DNA of 64,000 bases, taken from assembly GCA_013214025.1 (NCBI GenBank), contig JABSRN010000153.1:7501-71500 (forward strand), given 5' to 3'. The notes under the pieces were generated by a model. It was not told the DNA's origin, made no database searches, and saw nothing but the letters and a program-made list of their open reading frames with translations. The stretch is from Polyangiaceae bacterium (lineage in GTDB: Bacteria; Myxococcota_A; Polyangia; Polyangiales; Polyangiaceae). Shown piece after piece: positions 37,548 to 46,993 of the stretch. The translations under genes and the position numbers were made by a program. Each line of letters starts with the position of its first letter. The stretch's first letter is position 1.

Positions 37548-37581
37548 GAGAGACGGGAACGGTTCGCCGTTCCCGTCTCTC
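37548..37581 (+). terminator. Intrinsic terminator of hppA
   Basis: A perfect 15-bp stem, GAGAGACGGGAACGG with CCGTTCCCGTCTCTC, closes a TTCG tetraloop (37563-37566) and is followed by GTTTGT. It begins 18 bp after the hppA stop. The stable UUCG loop and T-rich tail support Rho-independent termination. Confidence 0.88.
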
Positions 37582-37701
37582 GTTTGTGCCCGCCGCATTG
37601 TGGCCGTCTAAACGTAGGTTCCGCTCCCACCAGTCACTGCGCCCCGGCCACCCTGCGATGGCCGCAGGATAGCGCCCAGGGGAGGCTGTAACCTCGGCGA
37701 C

Positions 37702-37812
37702 ATGAACATCGAGACGGCCACGATCCGCTGACTGCGCGACGCCCTGCTCCAGAGCGGGCGCCGCCCCGCCGCCGGGGTCAGTCCAGCCTTCGAGACGCTG
37801 GCCCGGGAAGGG
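37702..37812 (+). other. Possible interrupted N terminus of the TerB-like gene (in-frame TGA)
   Basis: ATG at 37702 opens in the same frame as the TerB-like gene and reads MNIETATIR, then TGA at 37729-37731. After it come 27 open codons (LRDALLQSGRRPAAGVSP...) that run without a break into the gene at 37813. The stretch reads like protein, so TGA may be a mutation, an error or a readthrough codon. Confidence 0.45.
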
Positions 37813-38250
37813 TTGCTTAGCGAAGAGGAAAGCTCTGCTCTGGCGCGAGTGGATCCCATGGCGGAAACCATGTTCCTCATGATCTCGGCGGACGGCGACG
37901 TCAGCCCGGAAGAACTGGACGCGGACCGCGGTGCGATACGAGGACTCATCGGCGATCTACTGCACACGGGAACCATCAACGTAATGACGGAAAACTACGC
38001 CAAAGCCCGGAAGTCCCAGGGGCGAAACGCTCGACTTAAGCAAATCGCCGAAAACCTAGCGGGCGCTCCCGAAGAAGCCGAAGGAACCGAAGGAGCGTTC
38101 GCCATGGCGGCTGCCGTCGCTCTGGCAGACAACAAGCTTCATGAAGCTGAACATTCCTTCATTCAGCAGCTGGCAGAATGGTTTCAAATCGCGCCGGAAC
38201 GATGCGCCAAGATACTCGACCAGTTGGAGGACGAGCGGCCATCCGCCTAG
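37813..38250 (+). CDS. TerB-like (tellurite-resistance TerB family) protein
   Basis: A 145-residue helical protein from TTG at 37813. The DPMAETMFLMISADGDVSPEELDADR stretch (about 14-40) and AVALADNKLHEAEHSFIQQLAEWFQI (about 100-125) match the paired acidic helices of TerB/DUF533-type proteins, usually near membranes or metal stress. The TTG is weakly supported, since the GGGAAGGG before it is too close. A longer N terminus is open upstream except for one in-frame TGA at 37729. Function not established. Confidence 0.65.
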   Translation: MLSEEESSALARVDPMAETMFLMISADGDVSPEELDADRGAIRGLIGDLLHTGTINVMTENYAKARKSQGRNARLKQIAENLAGAPEEAEGTEGAFAMAAAVALADNKLHEAEHSFIQQLAEWFQIAPERCAKILDQLEDERPSA

Positions 38251-38335
38251 TCGCCCACTGATCCGCTCCCGCTACAGCCCGGCTGGACGCACATCCACCT
38301 AGACACGTCGGAACCGGCGGGTTACGGCCGTCAAC

Positions 38336-39640
38336 GTGAAAATCGCTGTAATTGGGACAGGCTACGTAGGCCTCGTGGCAGGTGCGTGTTTTGCCGATTC
38401 GGGCACCCACGTCACGTGTGTGGACGTCAACCAAGCGCGACTCGATGAGTTGAAGGCGGGGAAGGTTCCGTTCTTCGAACCGGGCCTCGAAGCCATGGTC
38501 ACTCGGAACCACCGAGAACGATTGCATTTCACCACTGATCTAGCCACCGCTCTCAATGGCTGTAGCGTCGCCTTCATCGCGGTGGGCACGCCGCCCAATG
38601 ACGACGGCTCGGCAGATCTATCCCACGTGCTGGACGTAGCCAAAGACGTAGCCCACCTCGCCACCGACGACATCATTCTCGTGCTCAAGAGCACGGTGCC
38701 CCTAGGCACCAATCAGAAGGTCCGAGACGTGGTCAGGGGCTGTGCGCACAAGGTGAGCGTGGTGAGCAATCCAGAGTTCCTCAAAGAAGGCGCTGCCCTC
38801 GGGGATTTCCTTAAACCTGATCGCGTCGTCATCGGAACCGACGACGACCATGCCTTCGAAATGCTGTCCCGCCTCTACGCACCGTTCAATCGCCAGCGAG
38901 ATCGCCTCCAGCGTATGAGTCCGGTCAGCGCAGAAATCGTCAAGTACTCGGCCAACGCATTACTGGCGACCAAGATCTCCTTCATGAACGAGATCGCTCT
39001 GCTCTGTGACCAGGCGGGCGCCGACGTGGAAGACGTTCGGCTAGCGCTGGGATCCGATCGGCGCATTGGCTACGAGTTCTTGTACCCAGGCTTGGGTTTC
39101 GGCGGGAGCTGTTTTCCGAAAGACCTTCGGGCATTGGTGCACACCGCAACAGAGCTCGGCATCAAGCTTCAGGTCACCCAGGCCGCCATCGACGCCAATC
39201 GCGAACCCGTAAAGGCGCTGCTGGGGCATATGGAAAGGGATTTGGGCGCCTTGAAGGGCAAGACCATCGCGGTGTGGGGACTGGCCTTCAAACCGGGAAC
39301 CGACGACGTCCGTGAGGCACCCGCGTTCACGCTCATCGAAGGGTTGCTCAAACGAGGTGCCAAAGTACGCGCGACGGATCCCCAGGCGCTCACCACCGCC
39401 AAGGCGCGATTTGAGTTTCTCGGCATCGAAGGTGTGGAGCTCAACTCGGATTCACTCGCAATTTGCGAGGGAGCTGACGCCCTGGTGCTCGCCACGGAGT
39501 GGAGCGCCTACCGCTCGCCGGACGCCGGTAAACTCGCTCGGCTCATGACCGGGCGTCACATATTCGACGGGCGAAACGCCCTGATTAAAGGCGAACTGGT
39601 CGACGCCGGCTTCATCTATCGCGGCGTCGGTCGAAGCTAG
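38336..39640 (+). CDS. ugd: UDP-glucose 6-dehydrogenase
   Basis: The 434-residue NAD-dependent enzyme oxidises UDP-glucose to UDP-glucuronate for surface polysaccharides. The Rossmann start MKIAVIGTGYVGLVAGACFAD, the middle KYSANALLATKISFMNEIALL, and the catalytic GFGGSCFPKDLRAL (Cys259) are all present. WGLAFKPGTDDVREAP is the C-terminal NAD/UDP domain signature. Start is GTG. The stop shares a CTAG with the convergent flippase-like gene. No other polysaccharide gene is adjacent. Confidence 0.95.
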   Translation: MKIAVIGTGYVGLVAGACFADSGTHVTCVDVNQARLDELKAGKVPFFEPGLEAMVTRNHRERLHFTTDLATALNGCSVAFIAVGTPPNDDGSADLSHVLDVAKDVAHLATDDIILVLKSTVPLGTNQKVRDVVRGCAHKVSVVSNPEFLKEGAALGDFLKPDRVVIGTDDDHAFEMLSRLYAPFNRQRDRLQRMSPVSAEIVKYSANALLATKISFMNEIALLCDQAGADVEDVRLALGSDRRIGYEFLYPGLGFGGSCFPKDLRALVHTATELGIKLQVTQAAIDANREPVKALLGHMERDLGALKGKTIAVWGLAFKPGTDDVREAPAFTLIEGLLKRGAKVRATDPQALTTAKARFEFLGIEGVELNSDSLAICEGADALVLATEWSAYRSPDAGKLARLMTGRHIFDGRNALIKGELVDAGFIYRGVGRS

Positions 39641-40662
39641 CCGCCAGAGGCAGCGGGCTCGCCGTCCACAGCGTCTGCCCTCGCAGCAGACTCCGCATCG
39701 CGCTTGGCCGTTTCTTGATTGAGCAGGCGATGGGCCGACCTCATGAAGAGAGGCGAGACGGTCATCTGCATTATGGTCATGGCCACCGCAAAGGTCAGTG
39801 TCGAGGCCGCCACACTCGCTCGTGCCGTTTCCGGATCTCCCTCGGCAAATTGAGAGAGCAACAACACAGCAACCATGTCGCGAGTGCCCACGCCCTGGGG
39901 CGATATCGGCAGCGCGCTCACAATCATAAGCGGCGGTATCAGGGCGAAGGCATCCCCCGGAGAGATCGAAACGCTAAAGAACCAGAACGACGCCCAAGTG
40001 CCCAGAAACAGCACCAACACGTGAGGCAGCCGACGAATCATCAAGCGGAGATGACCGACCACTCCGACCTCCACCAGCACCTGGGTCGGCGGTAGCTTCA
40101 ACAGGAATGCGGGCTTGCGGTGTATCACGGCAAGATAGATCAGCCCCGCCACTACAACGCTCGCCACCAACGGGGACAGCCAGGGTAGCGTCAAATAGCT
40201 GAAGGGCAGAGCCGCCATCACAAGCAAACAAACACATGCAAAAATGGTGGCATAGGCAACCAGCGTCGCCCCCGCCACTCGCCAGACTGGGGCCCCGTAC
40301 ACTCTGGATACGAAATAGGTGATCCAGGCTTGGCCTAGGTGGTGATTCACAATGCTCGGCAAATACGACGCCGCTCGAATCACGAAGTATTCCCTGAACT
40401 TCACCGGGCACACCGTCATCCGGTACACGAAACTGGTGGCGTAGCAGTCTGCCACGAGTAGGCAGCCCGTAAAACAAACCACGTACAAGAAGTACAATCC
40501 GTAGTTGACGTTGACGATCGCCTCCACAAAATGCTCAAAGTCCAACGTGCTGACGACGATGGAGATGCAAGTTGCCCCTATCGTGAGGGGCAACAGCCGA
40601 CGCCACAGCGGCATTTGGACCGTGGGCGGCCCGGCCAGTTCTTGCGTGGAATCATCGCCCAT
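39637..40662 (-). CDS. Flippase-like membrane protein (LPG-synthase TM / UPF0104 family)
   Basis: The 341-residue inner-membrane protein has about eight helices. The family hallmark near the C-terminal third, PPLMIVSALPISPQGVGTRDMVAVLLLSQF, is the pattern of lysylphosphatidylglycerol-synthase transmembrane/UPF0104 proteins, often called flippases or glycosyltransferase-associated proteins. A short charged tail (AKRDAESAARADAVDGEP) follows. The soluble aminoacyl domain of true MprF is absent. Next to ugd, a role in glycan or lipid export is reasonable but unproven. Confidence 0.75.
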   Translation of the reverse strand: MGDDSTQELAGPPTVQMPLWRRLLPLTIGATCISIVVSTLDFEHFVEAIVNVNYGLYFLYVVCFTGCLLVADCYATSFVYRMTVCPVKFREYFVIRAASYLPSIVNHHLGQAWITYFVSRVYGAPVWRVAGATLVAYATIFACVCLLVMAALPFSYLTLPWLSPLVASVVVAGLIYLAVIHRKPAFLLKLPPTQVLVEVGVVGHLRLMIRRLPHVLVLFLGTWASFWFFSVSISPGDAFALIPPLMIVSALPISPQGVGTRDMVAVLLLSQFAEGDPETARASVAASTLTFAVAMTIMQMTVSPLFMRSAHRLLNQETAKRDAESAARADAVDGEPAASGG

Positions 40663-40750
40663 GAGGAACGTTAGCCTAACAGAGCTCCGGAGGGCGCGAA
40701 GTGTGGGTTCCGAGAAAGGCTGGGAATGTTCCGAGCAGGAGTCGCCCGAT

Positions 40751-42310
40751 CTAGAGGACGAACAGAACGGGGGAATTGGTCGTCACTAACAATGCGTGAT
40801 CCGGCCCCGTGGCGAAGCGCGCTTGGGACCAGTCCACCGACCCCACGTTGACGACGATGATATCTCCGTAGCGGACACCGTCCGAATTCACCAGATGCAC
40901 AGTGGCAGTCGCCGCCACGGTGCTCGCGACCAGCAGCGCACCATCCCGTCCCAGCGCCACCACCGCACGCTTCAGCGCCACACTATAACTGTTGCCTATC
41001 GTGCACCCACCGTCCACGACGGAAAAGAACTGTAGGAAGTACGACAGAGATGCAGTCGTCGACACCATCGCCCCCCGCTCGCCAAGAACGCTGAGGTGAA
41101 CCGGTCCGTTGGGGGTACAAAAGGTACCGGCGGAGCTGACCCCTGGATCGAAACCGTACACGGTGTTGTTGGACGCGTCCGAAAAGGCAACGTCCTGACC
41201 GTCGGACACCAGAGCCTGCAGCCCGAAGGGCGCGTTCGTCTCGTTCACGAAACTAGTGGCGCCGTCCTTGAGCTCTACGGTGACAGCGCCGGCATTGCCG
41301 ACCAACAGACGGTCGCCGGCATGCGCGAGGCTGAAGCCGCTCGCATCGCCCGAAACAGCCAAGCCCGCATCGGCTGCGCAAGTCGAAAGGGTCACGCGGT
41401 ACAGCTTCGAATCGCTGACCACGAAGGCGGTATCGCCACTGGCCGCCACCGCGGAGGGATCCACCGCGCTACCGGGAATGTTACACTCCCTGACGATTGA
41501 TGCGGGACTCAGGGGGTCAAACTCGCGGAGTTTATCGCCCACCAAGACGATGAAATTGTCGGACCCGTAATTCCACGCCGCCGCCGTCGCGCCATCGAGA
41601 TCGACCGTGACATCATCTATCTCGCTGAAGTTTGGCTCTACGGTGGCGGTCAGTGGTGCGATCAGGCGGCAGCTGCTGAACTTGTGATCGAGGATGACTT
41701 TGGCCTCATAGGTGCCCGCCGACTGGTACGGCACCATTTCGTCCGCCTGCACCCGCACGGCATCAATATCGAATTGCACGGACAACCACGCAGGGTGATC
41801 TTCCAAAGAGATATCCCAGTCCTGCCGCTCGTCGCCCCAGTCCACGGAGAAGGTGATGGCGTTCACGGCTAGGGCATCGCCTTCTTTCCCGGACCATTCG
41901 TAGGGGAAGGCGAGGAAAGCCGCGCCCTCTGGACAGCCAGGATCGGTACCCGCGCCTGCTTGGCCTCCGCTGTTGCCACCGACACCCACGCCACCGATGC
42001 CGCCGGCGCTACCGCCGGCTCCGCTCACGCCACCGACAGCCACGCCACCCGTATTCGTTGTCGCTCCCGTGCTGCCGCTTGGCGTCCCCCCGACGCCCAG
42101 TTCACCGCCGAAGCCGGCGTCAAGCTGCAAGCTGCTGTCGCCGGCAGTGGCATCTGCCGTCCCGCCCGTTCCTGTGACGGGTCCGCCCCCACCCGCGACG
42201 AACTCGAAACCTTCCAGGCCGGACTCGCAGCCAACCACTCCGCAGCTCGCCAACCCGCAGACCACAACGGCAGCCCTAAGACTGAGAACGCGGCGCCGGC
42301 TGAAGTTCAT
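40751..42310 (-). CDS. Lipoprotein with Gly/Thr-rich linker and repeat-like domain
   Basis: The 519-residue protein begins MNFSRRRVLSLRAAVVVCGL and has lipobox VVGC (Cys28). Residues about 38-125 are a Gly/Thr/Ser/Ala linker with repeated GTGG/GVGG motifs, typical of Myxococcota surface lipoproteins. A cadherin/Ig-like segment (about 140-240) and a region with recurring short strands (SDSKLYRVTLS, GDRLLVGNAGAVTV, SDGQDVAFSDASNN) suggest a beta-propeller. The ATG at 42308-42310 is chosen at the signal; the longer frame to 42766 is not protein-like. Function unknown. Confidence 0.7.
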   Translation of the reverse strand: MNFSRRRVLSLRAAVVVCGLASCGVVGCESGLEGFEFVAGGGGPVTGTGGTADATAGDSSLQLDAGFGGELGVGGTPSGSTGATTNTGGVAVGGVSGAGGSAGGIGGVGVGGNSGGQAGAGTDPGCPEGAAFLAFPYEWSGKEGDALAVNAITFSVDWGDERQDWDISLEDHPAWLSVQFDIDAVRVQADEMVPYQSAGTYEAKVILDHKFSSCRLIAPLTATVEPNFSEIDDVTVDLDGATAAAWNYGSDNFIVLVGDKLREFDPLSPASIVRECNIPGSAVDPSAVAASGDTAFVVSDSKLYRVTLSTCAADAGLAVSGDASGFSLAHAGDRLLVGNAGAVTVELKDGATSFVNETNAPFGLQALVSDGQDVAFSDASNNTVYGFDPGVSSAGTFCTPNGPVHLSVLGERGAMVSTTASLSYFLQFFSVVDGGCTIGNSYSVALKRAVVALGRDGALLVASTVAATATVHLVNSDGVRYGDIIVVNVGSVDWSQARFATGPDHALLVTTNSPVLFVL

Positions 42311-42496
42311 GGGGTGTACAAGGTTGAAGACGTGCGAGCGTACCGCAAGAGGGAAGTCTGGCCCAGACAGAGCGCATAACGAAGCCGTAATGGAAGTCCG
42401 CCGCTCTCGGTGACCCTCGCCCCATCGAGACGCTGGGGATCTGGTGGCTTGACCCCTACCGCCCTTGCGCCGGGCGCCCCCGCGCCGCACGGTTAA

Positions 42497-44104
42497 GTGA
42501 TGGACAGCCGTGCCCAATCCGACACACACCCACACACCCTTATCCTCCGGAACTGGATCGCCGGAAAACCCGAAACAACCGGGAGTTCGACGGAAAGCCG
42601 GAACCCGGGGGATCGCGACGATATCGTCGCCCTGGCGCCCGTCACCGGACCCGACGATGTCCGGCGCGCCTGCGAGGCCGCCAAGGGTGCCCAGGGGCGC
42701 TGGGCGGCTCGTCCGGCACCCGGGCGCGCCCAGATCCTGGGGCGTCTCGGAAAGCTCCTCACCCAACGCAAGGAAGCGCTCTCGCAGTTCGTCTCAAGAG
42801 AGATGGGAAAGCCGATAAAAGAGGCCCGGGGCAGCGTGCAAGAGGCCATCGACACAGCCGAATTTTTCCAGAGCGAGGGAAGGCGTTTGTACGGACAAAC
42901 CGTGCCCAGCGAGTTGCCGAACAAGGAACTGATGACCTACCGACGCCCCGTCGGTGTGGTCGGCGTGATCACCGCAGGCAATTTTCCGGTCGCCGTTCCA
43001 TCGTGGAAAATCATTCCCGCACTCTTGTGTGGCAACGCTGTCGTTTGGAAACCATCGGATGACGCCCCAGGCACAGCGGCATTGTTTGGCGAGCTGCTGC
43101 GAGCGGCAGGATTGCCTCCTGACCTGGTCTCCATTGTCTACGGCGGAGGAGCAGGCTCTACCGGCGAGCACTTGATCGATCAGGTGGATGCCGGTTTGCT
43201 GCAAAAGATCAGCTTCACCGGTTCCACAGCGGTCGGGCGCAAGATCGGCGAAGTCTGCGGCAGAAACCTCCAACATCCCTCTCTCGAACTCGGGGGCAAA
43301 AACCCACTGGTTGTGCTGGCCGACGCCGATATCGATCTCGCCGTGGACGGCGCGCTTTGGTCGTCGTTTGGCACCGCGGGTCAACGCTGCACCAGTTGCG
43401 GAAACATCATCGTGGATGGCTCGGTGATGGATGAGTTCCGGGAGAAGTTGTTAGCCCGGGCAAAAACCTTACGCATCGGAGATGCGCGTTCGGCAGACAT
43501 CGACTACGGCCCGATGATCAACGCGCGGTTTCTTGACGCATGGAAGGCCCAGCGACAGGTAGGCCTCGACGACGGCGCCAAGTTGCTACTGGACGGTCAC
43601 ACGATCGACAAGAACAGCGACTACACACACTTCAGCGGCAATGCCGAAAAGGGGCACTACGCGACACCTCGTATCTTTGACGCGGTCACCATGAACATGG
43701 CCATAGCCCAGACGGAATGTTTTGGACCGACAGTCAACTTGGTGACTGTGTCCGGAGTCGACGAGGCCATCGCTGCAGCCAACGCTACGCCCTACGGATT
43801 GTCCTCTGCCATCTACACCCAAGACGCCCACCTGATGCATCGCTTCAAGACGGAGATCAGCGCCGGCATGACGAGCATCAACAACTCCACCACAGGGGCA
43901 GAAGCGCATTTGCCCTTCGGTGGAAACGGTTGGAGCGGCAATGGCACGCGCGAGAGCGGTATCTGGGTCATCGACGCCTACACCCAATGGCAGTGCGTCA
44001 ATGTCGATCTCAACGGTCAGCTACAACTGGCCCAGATGGATACGGAGGAGCTGCCGGAGCCCCAGCTCGACGATTGGGACGCTTTAGATTCGTCGGGGAA
44101 GTAG
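42497..44104 (+). CDS. Aldehyde dehydrogenase (NAD(P)-dependent)
   Basis: The 535-residue enzyme has the ALDH fold signatures: PVGVVGVITAGNFPVAVPSWKIIPAL, VVWKPSDDAPGTA, SFTGSTAVGRKIGE, the base Glu in LELGGKNP, and the catalytic Cys in GTAGQRCTSCGN (about residue 298). It oxidises aldehydes to acids; substrate unclear. The segment after the Cys (SADIDYGPMINARFLDAW) and TQTECFGPTV-like text suggest the broad ALDH family rather than a named enzyme. Start GTG at 42497, or ATG one codon later. Convergent with the ArsA-type gene, 5 bp between stops. Confidence 0.88.
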   Translation: MMDSRAQSDTHPHTLILRNWIAGKPETTGSSTESRNPGDRDDIVALAPVTGPDDVRRACEAAKGAQGRWAARPAPGRAQILGRLGKLLTQRKEALSQFVSREMGKPIKEARGSVQEAIDTAEFFQSEGRRLYGQTVPSELPNKELMTYRRPVGVVGVITAGNFPVAVPSWKIIPALLCGNAVVWKPSDDAPGTAALFGELLRAAGLPPDLVSIVYGGGAGSTGEHLIDQVDAGLLQKISFTGSTAVGRKIGEVCGRNLQHPSLELGGKNPLVVLADADIDLAVDGALWSSFGTAGQRCTSCGNIIVDGSVMDEFREKLLARAKTLRIGDARSADIDYGPMINARFLDAWKAQRQVGLDDGAKLLLDGHTIDKNSDYTHFSGNAEKGHYATPRIFDAVTMNMAIAQTECFGPTVNLVTVSGVDEAIAAANATPYGLSSAIYTQDAHLMHRFKTEISAGMTSINNSTTGAEAHLPFGGNGWSGNGTRESGIWVIDAYTQWQCVNVDLNGQLQLAQMDTEELPEPQLDDWDALDSSGK

Positions 44105-44109
44105 CTTCG

Positions 44110-45048
44110 TCAGGAAAGCAGCGCCGCCTTCAAGCGGCTCAGAGCGCCCGTGTCCAGAGCGCTGCTAATGAACGGCAACTCACGCGCGTCGCGATCAACC
44201 GTGGCCAACAGGCGATCGATGCACATGCCTTGGACTTGCTCGCGGCGTGCCCGACGTCGAGCGAGCTCGAGCGGTCCCAAGGAGTCCCCGCTGAGTCCCG
44301 TCAAGGCGCTGGCATCCGCGGAACTGAACAGTTTCGGTATCACTTGATTGATTACCAGACCACAACACGGCAGTCCCAGCTCGCCGGTGATGGCTCGCTG
44401 TAGCTCAACGGTCTCGTTGGTTGGCATCTCTTCGGGCAGGGTGACGAGCAAGACCCCAGCTTGCACGGGGTCACAAAGCATTTCCCACGCGGCTTGCGCG
44501 TCGGTGCGGAGGATGCCCGCCGGTACGGAGTCCACGATCACCTTCGGGACTTGCAACATTTCGAGGGCGTGACCCGTCGCAGGCGCATCGAAGAGCACCA
44601 CATCAAAGCGATTGATCTTGCCCGTCTTCTCGGTCGAATGAAACCACGCTTTACCCAACATCGCCCACTGACGAAGGCCGGGCACGGCAGCGAAGAAGTT
44701 CTTTGCGTAACGATTTCCGAAGACCGCGTCGTTGAGCACTCGGCTTTTGAGCTTCATCAAGCCGTACTCGCGTAGACACGCGTCCGGCACGAGGCGCACT
44801 CCCCAAACCCCCGGGCGCAGCTCGCGTACAGTGTCATCCAGTGGTTTCCCGCTTTCGGGATCCATCGCCAATGATTGGCCGAGTTGCGCCTGCCCGTCAC
44901 AACTCGTCACTAGGACACGCTTCCCCCGCTCCGCCAGTCCCATCGCCAGGGCAGCGGTAACCGTCGTCTTGCCCACGCCACCCTTACCGGTTATGAAGAG
45001 GAAGCGCTGGTCGTCGATAGTCATAATTTCGGGGGGGCTCTCATTCAT
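44110..45048 (-). CDS. ArsA-type P-loop ATPase (anion-transport ATPase-like)
   Basis: The 312-residue protein has the deviant Walker A GKGGVGKTTV at 21-30 and the downstream signatures VVLFDAPATGHALEML and LVTLPEEMPTNETVEL of the ArsA/GET3 family. Myxococcota carry such ATPases unrelated to arsenic; roles in membrane-protein or surface processes are suspected. Start is uncertain: ATG at 45046-45048 or ATG at 45022-45024. The frame to 45243 adds an unlikely Trp/Gly-rich head. No arsenic gene is nearby. Confidence 0.78.
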   Translation of the reverse strand: MNESPPEIMTIDDQRFLFITGKGGVGKTTVTAALAMGLAERGKRVLVTSCDGQAQLGQSLAMDPESGKPLDDTVRELRPGVWGVRLVPDACLREYGLMKLKSRVLNDAVFGNRYAKNFFAAVPGLRQWAMLGKAWFHSTEKTGKINRFDVVLFDAPATGHALEMLQVPKVIVDSVPAGILRTDAQAAWEMLCDPVQAGVLLVTLPEEMPTNETVELQRAITGELGLPCCGLVINQVIPKLFSSADASALTGLSGDSLGPLELARRRARREQVQGMCIDRLLATVDRDARELPFISSALDTGALSRLKAALLS

Positions 45049-45310
45049 ACGACGAAGCCCCGCACCCGCCAAAGTCCCGCGAGCAAAAGCCGGGAGACCC
45101 AGCCCCCCCACGGCAGCTGCCCAACAAAATGCGTGTTTTGCCGCCCCAGACGCTCCCGAAACCGTCCCATCCAGCGCTTCCGAAACCTGGTCCGGCCATC
45201 GCCCGAGCCAGCCGCGGGCCCACGGCCCTAGTAGCCGAGACACCCGCGTCTGGGACTGCTAACTCGGCAGTTGTTCTCCCAGCTCACCCCTCGGATAAAA
45301 AACCCCGAAA

Positions 45311-46993
45311 ATGCGTTTCGCTCTGATTCAAATGAACCCCACGATCGGGGACCTCGACGCCAACGCCGAGCGCTTAATCGATTTCGCTGTCCGGGCCCGA
45401 GAGCAGGGCGTCAGCCTTGCCATTGCGCCAGAGCTGTGTGTCACGGGCTACCCGCCGAAGGATCTCTTGGACCGGCCCGCCTTCGTCCGGCGCGCCAGCG
45501 AAGTAACGAACCGCATCGTCGACCAGATCCCGGATGGCTTGACGCTCATCTTCGGCACTCTCGGCACACCCGATGATTCGGTGACGGATGCCCAGACAAC
45601 CGACGCGCGGGCACGACTCAGTAACGATGCCGTGATCGCCCAGCGCGGTCGTGTTCAGCAACGGATTTCCAAGTGCCTTTTGCCCAGCTACGACGTGTTC
45701 GACGAGACGCGCTATTTCGTACCCGCCGCACCGCCAGGCACCATCGACATCGACGGCTCTCGGATTTGCGTGACCATCTGTGAAGATCTGTGGGGGCAAA
45801 GTGATGCCCTTCGCGGGCGCTACAAGATCGATCCCCTCACGAAGCTTGCCGCAGACACAGAACTGATCGTCAATCTGTCCGCCAGCCCCTTCACGATGCA
45901 AAAGTTCGAACAACGTTCGGAACTGTTCTCGCAAATCGCCCTACAGTGCTCCGTCCCCATAGCTATGGTCAACCAAGTCGGTGCCAACGACGAACTCTTG
46001 TTTGATGGTCGGAGCGGCGTCTGGACAGCCAATGGCGAGCGCCACTCCACCGCGAATAGCTTCGAAGAACAGTTGCTCATCTGTGATCTGAGCGCCCCGC
46101 CCAGCACCCCGCGAGCGGTAGAGACCGACATCGACGAAGAGGTGTATCAGGGCCTGGTATGCGGCGTCCGGGACTACGCGCGAAAATGTGGTTTCACCCG
46201 TGTCGTACTGGGGCTCAGTGGCGGAATCGACTCAGCGCTGACCGCAACCATTGCGGCTGACGCCTTGGGTCCGGACCGCGTGCTCGGCGTTGCCATGCCC
46301 ACACGATATTCCTCCGCGGGCTCTGTGCACGATGCCCGCGCGTTGTCGGAAAATCTTGGCTTGCAGTTCCGGATCGTGGACATCGATCCAATGTTTCAGT
46401 CCTACCTGGATAGCCTGAAGTCGACCCTCGACGAACTCCAGGCAGCCACCGAGAACGACACGACCTTAGAGAACATCCAGGCGCGGATCCGGGGGGCGAC
46501 CGTAATGGCGATCTCCAACCGTACGGGCGCTCTCGTGTTGACGACGGGCAACAAAAGCGAATTGGCTGTCGGCTACTGCACGCTATACGGCGACATGGTG
46601 GGCGGTCTCGCCGTCATCAGTGACATCCCCAAGACTCAAGTGTACCGGCTCTCCCGTCTGGTGAACCGACAGCGAATACGCATCCCTGTCTCCAGCATCG
46701 AGAAACCCCCGTCCGCCGAACTCCGGCTCGACCAAGTGGACCAAGACTCGCTCCCCGCCTACGAAGTCTTGGACGCCCTCCTTGAGCTACTCGTGGAGGA
46801 AAGGCTCGGAGTCGATGAGATCCTGGCGCGGGGTTTCGATGCGGACGTGGTTGAGCGCATCGTGCACCTAATACGAATCAATGAATACAAGCGTCGGCAA
46901 GCCGCGCCGGGGCTTATCGTCAGTCACAAAGCCTTCGGCCCGGGCCGGCGTATGCCTATCGCCCATCGCTACACCGAGAAGGTACCCCGATGA
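45311..46993 (+). CDS. nadE: Glutamine-dependent NAD+ synthetase
   Basis: The 560-residue fused enzyme has an N-terminal nitrilase-type amidase that releases ammonia from glutamine and a C-terminal ATP-dependent NAD synthetase. The amidase triad is in place: Glu in IAPELCVTGYP, Lys in ISKCLLPSYDVFDE, Cys in VTICEDLWGQ. The synthetase has the ATP loop LGLSGGIDSALT and the SNRTGALVLTTGNKSELAVGYCTLYGDM segment. It completes NAD synthesis in the cytosol. Its TGA overlaps the ATG of a lipoprotein gene (ATGA). Confidence 0.95.
   Translation: MRFALIQMNPTIGDLDANAERLIDFAVRAREQGVSLAIAPELCVTGYPPKDLLDRPAFVRRASEVTNRIVDQIPDGLTLIFGTLGTPDDSVTDAQTTDARARLSNDAVIAQRGRVQQRISKCLLPSYDVFDETRYFVPAAPPGTIDIDGSRICVTICEDLWGQSDALRGRYKIDPLTKLAADTELIVNLSASPFTMQKFEQRSELFSQIALQCSVPIAMVNQVGANDELLFDGRSGVWTANGERHSTANSFEEQLLICDLSAPPSTPRAVETDIDEEVYQGLVCGVRDYARKCGFTRVVLGLSGGIDSALTATIAADALGPDRVLGVAMPTRYSSAGSVHDARALSENLGLQFRIVDIDPMFQSYLDSLKSTLDELQAATENDTTLENIQARIRGATVMAISNRTGALVLTTGNKSELAVGYCTLYGDMVGGLAVISDIPKTQVYRLSRLVNRQRIRIPVSSIEKPPSAELRLDQVDQDSLPAYEVLDALLELLVEERLGVDEILARGFDADVVERIVHLIRINEYKRRQAAPGLIVSHKAFGPGRRMPIAHRYTEKVPR

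Noticed and set aside
37729-37759. Selenocysteine readthrough at the TerB-like TGA
   Set aside because: A short hairpin follows but has no GU-containing apical loop, and a Sec near the N terminus of a TerB-like protein has no precedent I know.
42311-42766. N-terminal extension of the Gly-rich lipoprotein to 42766
   Set aside because: It overlaps the aldehyde dehydrogenase start antisense, and a clear lipoprotein signal begins at 42310.
45049-45243. N-terminal extension of the ArsA-type protein to 45243
   Set aside because: The added Trp/Gly/Ala-rich residues do not fit an ArsA head and would push the P-loop 65 residues further in.
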